NCBI GenBank assembly: GCA_002390745.1
Contig: DGQK01000064.1
Span: 64,284 to 88,215, forward strand
Reading direction: 5' to 3'
DNA from: Bacteroidetes bacterium UBA4416
GTDB taxonomy: Bacteria; Bacteroidota; Bacteroidia; B-17B0; Aurantibacillaceae
Length of the DNA stretch: 23,932 nt
Each line of letters opens with the position of its first letter. The first letter of the stretch is position 1. The position numbers were made by a program, and so were the translations under genes. Below, one piece after another: positions 1 through 7,500 of this stretch. A model generated the notes under the pieces. That model saw only the letters and a program-made list of their open reading frames with translations, was not told where the DNA came from and did not search any database.

Positions 1-920
1 GGGTCTTGTCCTGCCGGGTAGATTTTATCCGGTTGCGCGGCTTTTGCCAGCCTGTCTTTTTGCTCTTGCTGTTTTTTCAAGGCCACAGCATAAACAGGGT
101 TTGGCAATTGAACACGGTTATCGACTGTTTCAGGCAGGCCGAAAAGTTGTAGGTCTAGCTTATCGCACTCTTTTTGAATCGCCTTTGCAACTTTCAGTGT
201 TTCAGTAAGCCGGGTATTCAGCACTGTCAATTCCTGATTTTTTTTCTGCTCACGTTTTTTTTCGCTGGCTGATCTTGTGCCGTTACCGATCAGGGCCCCG
301 GCAAGGCCTAACAGCACTGCCCAAGCCAAGCTGCCTTTTTGGGAGGCTTTAGACCTGGCTTTACCTTTACCGAGCTGATAACCTAAAAGGCTGCCGATAC
401 CCGCCCCTAAAACGATGTGTTCGCTTCCATTGCCGGCATTGACCTCTTCGATACGGCTTTGAATTTCCCGGATGGTTTTCGAGGTGGCGGCTTTTTGCTG
501 ATTCAGCATTGCCATCTTCTGTTGAAGATCAGCATAAACCGGGTTCGCTACCGTTTTGACCTGAACCAAAAAGGCAGGGGGCAGCACAACCGGAGGCTCA
601 GAAAATGGTACTTGCGTAACAGGTTCCTGACTGTTACTGTAGATCGCGTTGGAAAATACAAGCGGTTCCGCCGGACTAAAAGGGATGGGTTTAGCCGATG
701 TTGATTTTTCAACGGCGGTACTAATTGGTTTTTCAAGGCTCAATGGTTTTTTGATTACCGGCACATTAGCTTTCAGGGAAAGACCTGACAACCGCCCGCT
801 GCCGTGTTGAACCGGCCGCAGCTTATTATGATGGGCGTTCTTACATTCGGGGCTGCAAAATTTAGCCCCGCCGCGTTTATCCGGCATCGGCTTTTGGCAA
901 TTCAAACAATACTTGGTCAT
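1..920 (-). CDS. Zinc-ribbon protein with glycine-zipper hydrophobic segments (3' end cut by window)
   Basis: An open frame runs on the minus strand from an ATG at 920 through the window edge without a stop, giving 306 residues of an incomplete protein. The N-terminus carries four cysteines as C-x2-C-x13-C-x3-C (C5, C8, C22, C26) followed by H30-H31, a small zinc ribbon. A long proline/serine-rich linker follows (about 35-140). Next come a glycine-zipper stretch (VLGAGIGSLLG, about residue 170) and a second hydrophobic stretch (WAVLLGLAGALIG, about 200), and then a lysine/glutamine-rich, probably coiled-coil tail. The family is not recognised. Placement downstream of an excisionase-like HTH gene and an acidic small gene suggests an accessory or mobile-element protein. 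The 196-bp upstream gap holds a hairpin and five palindromic octamers, so it is probably transcribed separately and regulated. Coding status is well supported by the long uninterrupted frame; function is unknown. Confidence 0.75.
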   Translation of the reverse strand, partial: MTKYCLNCQKPMPDKRGGAKFCSPECKNAHHNKLRPVQHGSGRLSGLSLKANVPVIKKPLSLEKPISTAVEKSTSAKPIPFSPAEPLVFSNAIYSNSQEPVTQVPFSEPPVVLPPAFLVQVKTVANPVYADLQQKMAMLNQQKAATSKTIREIQSRIEEVNAGNGSEHIVLGAGIGSLLGYQLGKGKARSKASQKGSLAWAVLLGLAGALIGNGTRSASEKKREQKKNQELTVLNTRLTETLKVAKAIQKECDKLDLQLFGLPETVDNRVQLPNPVYAVALKKQQEQKDRLAKAAQPDKIYPAGQD

Positions 921-940
921 GGTTTTCTGTATTGATCTGT

Positions 941-960
941 TAAGCGGTTTATACCGCTTA
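941..960 (-). promoter_or_regulatory. Perfect 8-bp inverted repeat upstream of the zinc-ribbon gene
   Basis: TAAGCGGT and ACCGCTTA are exact reverse complements separated by TTAT. The hairpin lies 20 bp upstream of the ATG at 920 and touches the first AAACGTTT copy. It could be a dimeric operator or a 5'-UTR hairpin; there is no T tract, so a terminator is unlikely. Confidence 0.55.
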
Positions 961-1057
961 AACGTTTCTGAAACGTTTCATTTATTGATTTACGGGGCTT
1001 TCATGGTATTTCACGGAAACGTTTCATAAACGTTTCACACCCTCTCTGAAACGTTTC
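960..1057. repeat. Cluster of five AAACGTTT palindromes (operator or iteron array)
   Basis: The self-complementary octamer AAACGTTT occurs at 960, 971, 1017, 1028 and 1049, and every copy is followed by C. Three copies extend to the perfect decamer GAAACGTTTC (970-979, 1016-1025, 1048-1057). Two pairs are spaced exactly 11 bp start to start, and the last copy is 21 bp from its neighbour, close to whole helical turns. The cluster fills the promoter region of the zinc-ribbon gene. A palindrome with a central CpG is the typical form of LacI/GalR-family operators, and iterated copies are also typical of plasmid-type iterons; the sequence alone does not decide between these. Confidence 0.7.
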
Positions 1058-1068
1058 CCTGTTAAGGT

Positions 1069-1104
1069 CAAAAAAAAGCGGCTTAGTTATGCCGCCTTTT
1101 TTTC
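1069..1104 (-). terminator. Rho-independent terminator, possibly bidirectional
   Basis: GCGGC and GCCGC arms around TTAGTTAT are flanked by an A tract on the left and a T tract on the right, so either strand reads as hairpin plus U tract. It lies just after the stop of the acidic-protein gene (1117) and so ends the HTH/acidic-protein transcript before the zinc-ribbon gene. Confidence 0.75.
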
Positions 1105-1116
1105 CTGTCCTTCTCC

Positions 1117-1350
1117 TTAATCCTCGTCTCCCTCCTCCTCTTCTTCCTCTTCGATGTTTTCGATGAGTTCTTCAAGGTAATCCTCCAGCTTGTCGATCAG
1201 CCCGGCCTCCGCCTTGCTGTAACTGACTTCGATTTCTATCTCATTGTCCTCATTTCTGCCTAAGACCCGGTTGTCGAGTTCCAGCTCTGTTAACTTTTCT
1301 GCGAAGTCGCCGAACACTTCGGCGGGTACTTCAAATTCTGCTTTTCGCAT
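1117..1350 (-). CDS. Small, highly acidic protein of unknown function
   Basis: A 77-residue protein whose last third is almost entirely acidic (IEEEEEEEGDED at the end). The N-terminal half (MRKAEFEVPAEVFGDFAEKL) looks like a short strand plus amphipathic helix, and a second helix (SKAEAGLIDKLEDYLEELIE) precedes the acidic tail. The gene starts 5 nt after the stop of the HTH gene, so the two are almost certainly co-transcribed and end at the terminator at 1069-1104. Proteins of this size and charge are common in Bacteroidota mobile elements beside HTH genes, sometimes as partners or DNA mimics; that is only an analogy here. Function is not recognised. Confidence 0.75.
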   Translation of the reverse strand: MRKAEFEVPAEVFGDFAEKLTELELDNRVLGRNEDNEIEIEVSYSKAEAGLIDKLEDYLEELIENIEEEEEEEGDED

Positions 1351-1355
1351 GTTTT

Positions 1356-1718
1356 TTATGTTTTATGATTTTTGTTTCGGCTGCTTTTATGTCCGCTTAA
1401 CAGGTAGGCCGCCGCTTCACCTCCTATCTGGGTTTGTGTTTTTACTTTGCCGCGCCTGATCCACTCCCACAGCTCGTCACGGTCGAAATACAGCTTGTTC
1501 CCTTTCTTAAAATGCGGGATTAGTTTTTTCGAGGTCTTTTCGTAGATGGTGCTGATCTCCTGCCCGAGGAGGATAGCCACTTCTTTAATGCCTAGTGGGG
1601 TATTTGTGGACGCTGGCCGGATTTGAGTAAATTCCTCGGTCAGGACTTCCCTGATGGCTGTTTTCAGGAAGTCTTTAAATTCCTCTTCGCTGAAACTGCT
1701 TATAAATGATGTGTTCAT
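1356..1718 (-). CDS. Helix-turn-helix (excisionase-like, HTH_17) DNA-binding protein
   Basis: A 120-residue protein when started at the ATG at 1718; the frame stays open to an ATG at 1778, but the extra residues (LCRGMHQYSFF) do not look like a protein N-terminus. Residues 1-36 are a helical lead. Residues 41-88 form the winged-HTH excisionase/MerR-like module: PLGIKEVAILLG for the first helices, then LIPHFKKGNKLYFDRDELW, with the hallmark small wing (K-G-N-K-L-Y-F) and the D-E-L-W-E-W-I helix. A basic tail follows. Such proteins act as directionality factors or transcriptional regulators of Bacteroidota conjugative transposons. It heads a two-gene unit with the acidic protein, and it is a candidate binder of the nearby AAACGTTT array. 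Confidence in the HTH fold is high; the exact role is inferred. Confidence 0.85.
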   Translation of the reverse strand: MNTSFISSFSEEEFKDFLKTAIREVLTEEFTQIRPASTNTPLGIKEVAILLGQEISTIYEKTSKKLIPHFKKGNKLYFDRDELWEWIRRGKVKTQTQIGGEAAAYLLSGHKSSRNKNHKT

Positions 1719-2228
1719 GATAAAAAAAGAATACTGGTGCATTCCTCTACAAAGTTCGGCAGAGAATCCAAGCTTCATTGGCTTCTTGAACCCTCATGAA
1801 GGCTTAAACCCGTTGTTGAAAAATCAACAATGCAAATGCGGGATGATCTCAGGACGATACACAAACAGACGTTTTTTGCTGGTGGACTAATTGTGGAGCG
1901 ATTGAAAACAAAGTCTTGTACTTAATGGAATATAAAGGAATCCAAAGGCATATAGACGGAGCCATGAAGACATTGTTTATGCTCTAAAGCACAGAAGGAA
2001 TTAAAAAATATCTGCCAAAATTACTAACCGTATTAAAATTTGATTTACTTTTGAGGTGTATTTAAAGTAATGTTGTAATAACATTTTTCTGTCAAAGGAA
2101 TCTCGAAAATTTTTTTAACCGACAGAGAATAGTTAGAGCAGCACGCTACGGGCGTGTTATTCTTCTATTTTTCTATTCGGTTAGGCTTTCGAGAGCCCCT
2201 TTGAGTGGAGATAGTCGGTAACACGCTC
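1719..2228. other. Long non-coding stretch with inverted repeats
   Basis: No convincing coding frame is seen. A perfect 7-bp hairpin lies at 1813-1830 (TTGTTGA / TCAACAA, loop AAAA). A short GC hairpin lies at 2142-2156 (CACGC / GCGTG). A long-range pair GCGTGTTA (2152-2159) with TAACACGC (2219-2226) encloses a small hairpin at 2183-2196. The stretch also contains the promoter region for the HTH gene, though no clear TAnnTTTG element was found there. Its AT richness and repeats fit the border of an acquired element or a structured untranslated leader. Confidence 0.4.
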
Positions 2229-2260
2229 CCTTGTTTAAGGGGGCACAATCTTAAACAAGG
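2229..2260 (+). promoter_or_regulatory. Perfect 11-bp hairpin abutting a start codon
   Basis: CCTTGTTTAAG (2229-2239) and CTTAAACAAGG (2250-2260) are exact reverse complements around a 10-nt loop, and the next base is the A of the ATG at 2261. In RNA the stem would bury the whole ribosome-loading region of the small gene that follows. It could be a translational switch, an operator, or a terminator remnant (there is no T tract). Confidence 0.6.
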
Positions 2261-2482
2261 ATGAAAAGCCACCGTGAAATTTTAGAAAACGTGATCGCCA
2301 AAGGCGGGCTGCTGGGCATTTGTGCAAAGCATTATATTAACGATGATGAGCAGGCCACACAATATATCATTGAATTATCCGAGCAATGTCATGTTGATAG
2401 CGTTCAAAAATTATGGGGTAGCAGACTCATAACTGATATTATCATTTTTTCCAGACACTACCAATCTTTAAATTTAAACTGA
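2261..2482 (+). CDS. Small hypothetical protein (73 aa)
   Basis: An ATG-started frame of 73 residues, MKSHREILENVIAKGGLLG at the N-terminus and IIIFSRHYQSLNLN at the C-terminus, with mixed helical character, no signal peptide and no recognisable family. Support is modest: it is isolated, preceded by a perfect hairpin that ends at its ATG, and lacks a separate ribosome binding site. The composition (charged and hydrophobic residues in plausible alternation) looks more like a protein than a chance frame. It may be a leader or a small accessory protein of the left-hand element; no function is proposed. Confidence 0.45.
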   Translation: MKSHREILENVIAKGGLLGICAKHYINDDEQATQYIIELSEQCHVDSVQKLWGSRLITDIIIFSRHYQSLNLN

Positions 2483-2488
2483 ACTGAT

Positions 2489-2515
2489 GAATAGCATTCA
2501 TAGATATTGCTATTC
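2489..2515 (+). terminator. Inverted repeat after the 73-aa ORF (weak terminator candidate)
   Basis: GAATAGCA and TGCTATTC are exact 8-bp arms around an 11-nt loop, 7 nt after the stop of the small ORF. No U tract follows, so termination is uncertain. The rest of the gap up to 2684 shows nothing else clear; no convincing TAnnTTTG promoter was found for the operon that begins at 2685. Confidence 0.3.
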
Positions 2516-2684
2516 GTTAGTCAAAGCTCTGATTTTAGGGTTTTGGAAGACTGTGTTAGGTTTTCCTTAAATGTTCTCATGCCTCTGCAAAACACGTATT
2601 CTTACGCATAGATAGTCCATTGATCTATAGTAATATTGCACCGCCTCCCAAATCAATATTTAATCCATTCAACTCATTTAAATC

Positions 2685-4070
2685 ATGAAAACATTTATTT
2701 TTTCTATACTGGCGCTATCCAGTATCAGCCTGTATTCCCAAACTCCTACTACCACTACCATTACAGGATCGCTCAGGGTGAACGATTCATTAAACGTTTC
2801 AAATAATATACAGGCCGCTGATATTTATTCGCGGGGTGAAATGATCGCGCAAAGCAATCTGAAAACAGAAAGTGACCTGCTGGTGAACGGCAATGCCGAG
2901 GTTATTGGAAACCTCAAAGTGAATGGAGTTTCTAAACTTTTCGGCGGCATACTAACCCCCGGGATCGCTTTAGGCACGAACGTCGAAAATGTCGGCCTTA
3001 GCGTTCAAACCGCAGCGGACGCCGCAAAAGTATTGGTGTTCGGAAACATTGCGAATAATCCATTTCCGACAAGCGTTCCCTGCATTCCTCAATTTGCCAC
3101 CGGCGATATTCGCCTGAACCGTATTACTGTTACCAATCAATCAACGGTAGTCAATAACATCAATTACCTGGACGTTAGAAACGATGGTACCTATGGCTAT
3201 ATTGACTACGCACATAACAAAAGCGGCAACGAACAACAACAACGTACTGCCAACCCGAATAACACCGTATGGCCTACCTTGAAAATAAACAGCGCCTGTA
3301 ACGGAAACATTGAGCTATCGCATGGCGGAGGTGTGGTGAGTACCGGCAATCTGTTTGAGGTGGGCTTTCCAAACAGGGACTTTACCGTGAGAAGCAATAT
3401 CTATGCGGATGGCCTCAGCACCGGCCTAAAAATAACCAGCGTACATCCAACCGTTCAGGTACCCGGTATGACCTATTACAATACCAAGCTGATGGTAAAT
3501 ACCGCCCTGACCCACGCCATTGCCGTGCTCAATACAGCTTCAAATGCCGCGGGCGATGAGCTATTCGCTGTTCACGGAAATGGCAAGGTACAGGTAAACG
3601 CCACGGTGCAAACGGATAATTATTTCATAGTGAAGGACATTTCCACCCCATCCACACCGGTAGATGGATTTGCCTTGACTGGAAAAGGCTACATCCGTAT
3701 GAACACTCCCGCAACTGCACAGGTGAATACTGTCATCAACGTGCATGACGTAACCAATAACGTTGATCTGTTCCGCGTTAATACGGACGGCCACGCCTAT
3801 GCCCGGGAGGTAGAGATCAAAGCAACCAATATGGCCTTCCCGGACTATGTGTTTAATAAGGATTACAAGCGCCTGAGCCTGCCGGAACTGGATCAGTTCA
3901 TCGCTGAGAACAAACACCTGCCCGGCTTTGAGAAGGCGGAGCATTACGAAACAAAGGGCATCAAGACCTCGGAAATGTTTGTGAAGCAGCAGGAAACTAT
4001 TGAGAACTTAACACTCTATATCATTGAGTTGGAAAAGCGCCTGAAAGCCCTGGAAGAAAAAAACAACTAG
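2685..4070 (+). CDS. Secreted fibre-like protein with C-terminal tail-fibre-type domain
   Basis: A 461-residue protein with a clear signal peptide (MKTFIFSILALSSISLYSQ, cleavage near residue 19). The body is rich in Asn/Thr/Val with short alternating strands (for example LRVNDSLNVSNNIQAADIYS and LVNGNAEVIGNLKVNGVSKL), as in trimeric beta-helical shafts of tail fibres. The end (from about residue 390) has the pattern seen in many secreted Bacteroidota proteins: FNKDYKRLSLPELDQFIAEN, then a K-H-L-P-G motif, then a terminal coiled coil (LTLYIIELEKRLKALEEK) resembling the region around S74-like intramolecular chaperones. It is the first gene of a tight operon with a sorting-domain protein, an RHS toxin and an immunity gene (gaps of about 20 nt), so a role in display, adhesion or delivery of the toxin is plausible but inferred. 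Confidence 0.8.
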   Translation: MKTFIFSILALSSISLYSQTPTTTTITGSLRVNDSLNVSNNIQAADIYSRGEMIAQSNLKTESDLLVNGNAEVIGNLKVNGVSKLFGGILTPGIALGTNVENVGLSVQTAADAAKVLVFGNIANNPFPTSVPCIPQFATGDIRLNRITVTNQSTVVNNINYLDVRNDGTYGYIDYAHNKSGNEQQQRTANPNNTVWPTLKINSACNGNIELSHGGGVVSTGNLFEVGFPNRDFTVRSNIYADGLSTGLKITSVHPTVQVPGMTYYNTKLMVNTALTHAIAVLNTASNAAGDELFAVHGNGKVQVNATVQTDNYFIVKDISTPSTPVDGFALTGKGYIRMNTPATAQVNTVINVHDVTNNVDLFRVNTDGHAYAREVEIKATNMAFPDYVFNKDYKRLSLPELDQFIAENKHLPGFEKAEHYETKGIKTSEMFVKQQETIENLTLYIIELEKRLKALEEKNN

Positions 4071-4093
4071 TCATAAGCCATTATCATTTTACC

Positions 4094-4492
4094 ATGAAAA
4101 CGATTTTCACCCTGGCAGCACTCTGCCTATACACCAGCCTCGCCGCTCAGAACAGCGTGAAGTTTAACCATGACGCTGGAGGCAATATGACCCAACGCTA
4201 TACACGAAGCCTCAACCTGCGGGTGGGCAAAACAACCAACGATTCACTCCTTAGCTTCAAGGTGTACCCGAACCCCACAAAGGATTACGTAACCATTGAA
4301 GGAACGCTGCATAATGACAGGGCTGCTTTAATATCCATATACGATGTCAACGGCTCTTTGCTCAAGCAGGACAGTTACGAAGGCATACAAAAGACCATCC
4401 GGTTGAACGGTTATGCCAACGGTATTTACTTTCTCGAACTGAAATACGCCGACAGGCAAAGTATCAATTACAAACTCGTCATCACGGATTAA
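4094..4492 (+). CDS. Miniature T9SS type A sorting-domain protein
   Basis: A 132-residue protein made of a signal peptide (MKTIFTLAALCLYTSLAAQ), a short middle of about 35 residues, and a full T9SS type A C-terminal sorting domain starting near residue 54 (FKVYPNPTKDYVTIEG, then ISIYDVNGSLL, then GIYFLELKYAD). Such domains normally sit at the end of large cargo proteins to direct them through the type IX system to the cell surface; here there is almost no cargo. The middle contains FNHDAGGNMTQRY, which resembles one YD/RHS repeat unit of the kind found in the toxin encoded next. It lies 23 nt after the fibre-like gene and 18 nt before the RHS gene, so it is probably translated with them. It may serve as a surface adaptor that captures the RHS shell; this is inference. 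Confidence 0.85.
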   Translation: MKTIFTLAALCLYTSLAAQNSVKFNHDAGGNMTQRYTRSLNLRVGKTTNDSLLSFKVYPNPTKDYVTIEGTLHNDRAALISIYDVNGSLLKQDSYEGIQKTIRLNGYANGIYFLELKYADRQSINYKLVITD

Positions 4493-4510
4493 CCCTTTAA
4501 AAAGAAATTT

Positions 4511-7500
4511 ATGTCAATAATAAAACGTCCTGCGCTCTTCGCAGCGCTGTTACTGCTAATCTTGTGTGGTGGTATCATCAAGGCGCAGAATCCGGCGAAC
4601 CTCCAGCTGCCCAATCAGCAGGTTGTTCCCACGGATGAAACCAAACGCGCCACACAAACCATTCAGTTAAAGCCAGGCTTTAAATACGGCGCCGGCTCTA
4701 CTGGCAGCCGCCTGACTTTGCAGATCTCGGCCTATCCACCTTATGTGGAGCCGGGCTATAATGAACCGGCGACAAACTGTACCTTCCCCGCCCCGGCTTC
4801 CGGACTTGTGGGAGAAACCCAGGGCAATTTTGCAGTATCACCCACCGGGAACGCCGTCTATAACATCCCGATCTATTGCAGCCCCGGCACGGCAGGGATG
4901 CAGCCTCACTTGTCTATCAGCTATATGAGCGGCGGCCCTAATGGCATCATGGGGCTGGGTTGGAACCTGGGCGGCGTATCGGCCATTACCCGAACGTCTA
5001 AAAATCCATATTTCAACTCAAAATATGAAGGAGTTAAGTTGGTGCAGGCGGACGCCTTTGCCCTCAATGGGAGCCGGATGATCCTGAAAAACGGCACACA
5101 GGGTAACGCCGGATCAACCTATGCCTTGGAAATAGAAAACTTTGCCGACATCACTGCTCAAGGACAACAGGGACTTGGTCCGCAGTCCTTTGTCGTCGTT
5201 GAGAAAAACGGTACGACAACCGAATACGGCACCAATGCGGATGCGCGGTTAACCAGCGTGGGCGGCACCAGTGTGCTGGCTTGGATGGTAAGCAAAGTTA
5301 CGGATGAGTTCGGTAACTATATGCTTTACCATTATACCCAACTCAATGGTGAGCTTGTACTGAACAGCATCGAATACACCGGCAATGGCGGCATGGCCCC
5401 ATACAATGAACTGGTGTTTGAATATATGCCCAAAACAGAAAAGCAAAGTTTTTACGAGGGCGGCCAGGAGTTCCGGAAAACCCAATTGCTGAAATCCATC
5501 ATTGCCAAGGCTGGCGGGGAGTTAGTTAAGAAATACATTCTGCAATATGAGTTCAATTTCACAACCTTGCTCAGCAAATTAACAGAGATCAACAAGGATG
5601 GCTCAGAACTGGCCCCAACACAGTTTTGCTGGAAAGACCCTTACGATAATTCCGTGGTGCAGGGCACTCAGAATATGGCGCTTTATTCATCCGCCAATGC
5701 TGCTAAATATAATTCTATTAAGAATACGATAGCCGCTGATCTCAATAGTGATGGCTTCTCCGATATGGTAGTGATTGATAACAACAACAATTATGAGGTG
5801 CTGATTAACCCCTTTGTACAGAACTACCAGACCAATAACTCTAATGGTTTTACCAGCGCGTTAACCACAGTCAACCCTTCAGCAGATACAGATTCTCTGT
5901 TGAACTCTCATGTATACGACAGCGATTTTGACAACAACCAGGAAGTGTATAATTTCTTCAACGATGTCAACAATCCCAAGCAATACTATTTGCAAAAAAT
6001 TGCAACGGTCGGTGTTAGCAACACCAATCAGATACCTACGGTGCAAATTACCCAGGTAGGTTCACCCGTAGTTCTGAATAACCGCATTGATGCGATGGCG
6101 ATCCCAAGCCGTTTTTACTACGACAAGAACGATTACACCGCCGATGGCGACATGGACGAGCTTATCATTGACGGGGAGAACATCCGCCTGAGCAGCGCCG
6201 CCGGCAATGCCACCTACAGCTTGAACCCGCGCACGATGTTAGCAAGACCCGTGGATTTCGACGGAGATGGCGTGCTCGACATTGCCGTGTTTGAAGATCA
6301 GGTTACCAGTCTTTCGGTAAAAATCCTTCAATATAACGGCTCTTCCCTAAGCGTATACTATTCAGGAAGCATCCCCTTTAGCGGCAATATCACGGCAAAA
6401 TTACTCCGCCTGATCGGGGTCGGCGATTATAACGGCGATGGCAAAGCTGATCTCGCATTCATGAGCCATAACAAAAGCAGCCTCTCGGTCTGCTATTCAA
6501 CCGGCTCTACTTTGACGGCACCTAAATCAATCATTGAATTTACTCCGCTGAATGCGGCACTTGATTACAATATCACCAGTCCGGACATCAATGGCAATGG
6601 TATCAACGACATTGTGATTACCGAACATAGCGCATCGACAGTACTGGCGAATTATACCAGCTATTTCTCTATCGGAGATGTCTTTGTCAAAGGCCCTTCC
6701 GGCGCAGGAAAGTTCCGGGACAATGTGTACCAAACCATGAAGTACTACTATGTAGACGGTGGAACTAAGTATGAAATTTCCAAAACGGAAAAGCTTCGTG
6801 CCTTTGAGTATAGCATCGACTTTAACGGGGACGGCACCTTTGATTTTGTATCACTGGACGGTGTCAATACCAAACTGGTTTCCAATAACCTCTTATCGGC
6901 CAACCCGAAATTCATAGGGAACATCTTTACCGGCATGGGAAAGAACATCGAAATCACCTATTGCAACACGGGAACGCGCTTTGACCGAAGCCGCACTTCC
7001 GTTTATCAGGATTCATACACTACATATTCCGGGGCTTTGAAAAGCTTCAAACCGGAAAATTTTGTAGTGAGCCATGTGCAGAAGGATGCTAGTTACCCCA
7101 ACCAGATCGTTTTCGACAAGCAGTATGTGTACCAGGGAGCAGTGTTTCATAAATACGGAAAAGGCTTCCTGGGCTTTGAGCAGGTGACCGAGATTGACGA
7201 AGTGACTTCTATCGGTACTCAATCCTCCTTTACGCTCAGCACCAATAATTTTAATCCGAGCAATACGCTAACGACCGCGGCGAAGTTCACGACCTTTAGC
7301 GGCGGGAACAGCGGGCAAGGTGCCATCACCTTCTGGTCATACAACTACAATGCGATGATCTCCGAACGGAAGGTGGCCTATCAGCATAATGCGCTTGGCA
7401 GCAAACGTTTCTTTATCGCGCCTCAGACAGAGAACAGCCGCCAGTTCCTAAGTTCCACCGCCACGCAGGTCGATTATACCTACGACCTGTCAAAGGATGG

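Noticed and set aside
2131..2200. tRNA-Arg-like segment (AGTTAGAGCAGC, loop CTACGGG, T-loop-like TTCGAGA)
   Set aside because: No matching D stem, no acceptor stem, and about 28 nt where a variable loop should be; not a tRNA. A worn attachment-site remnant cannot be shown.
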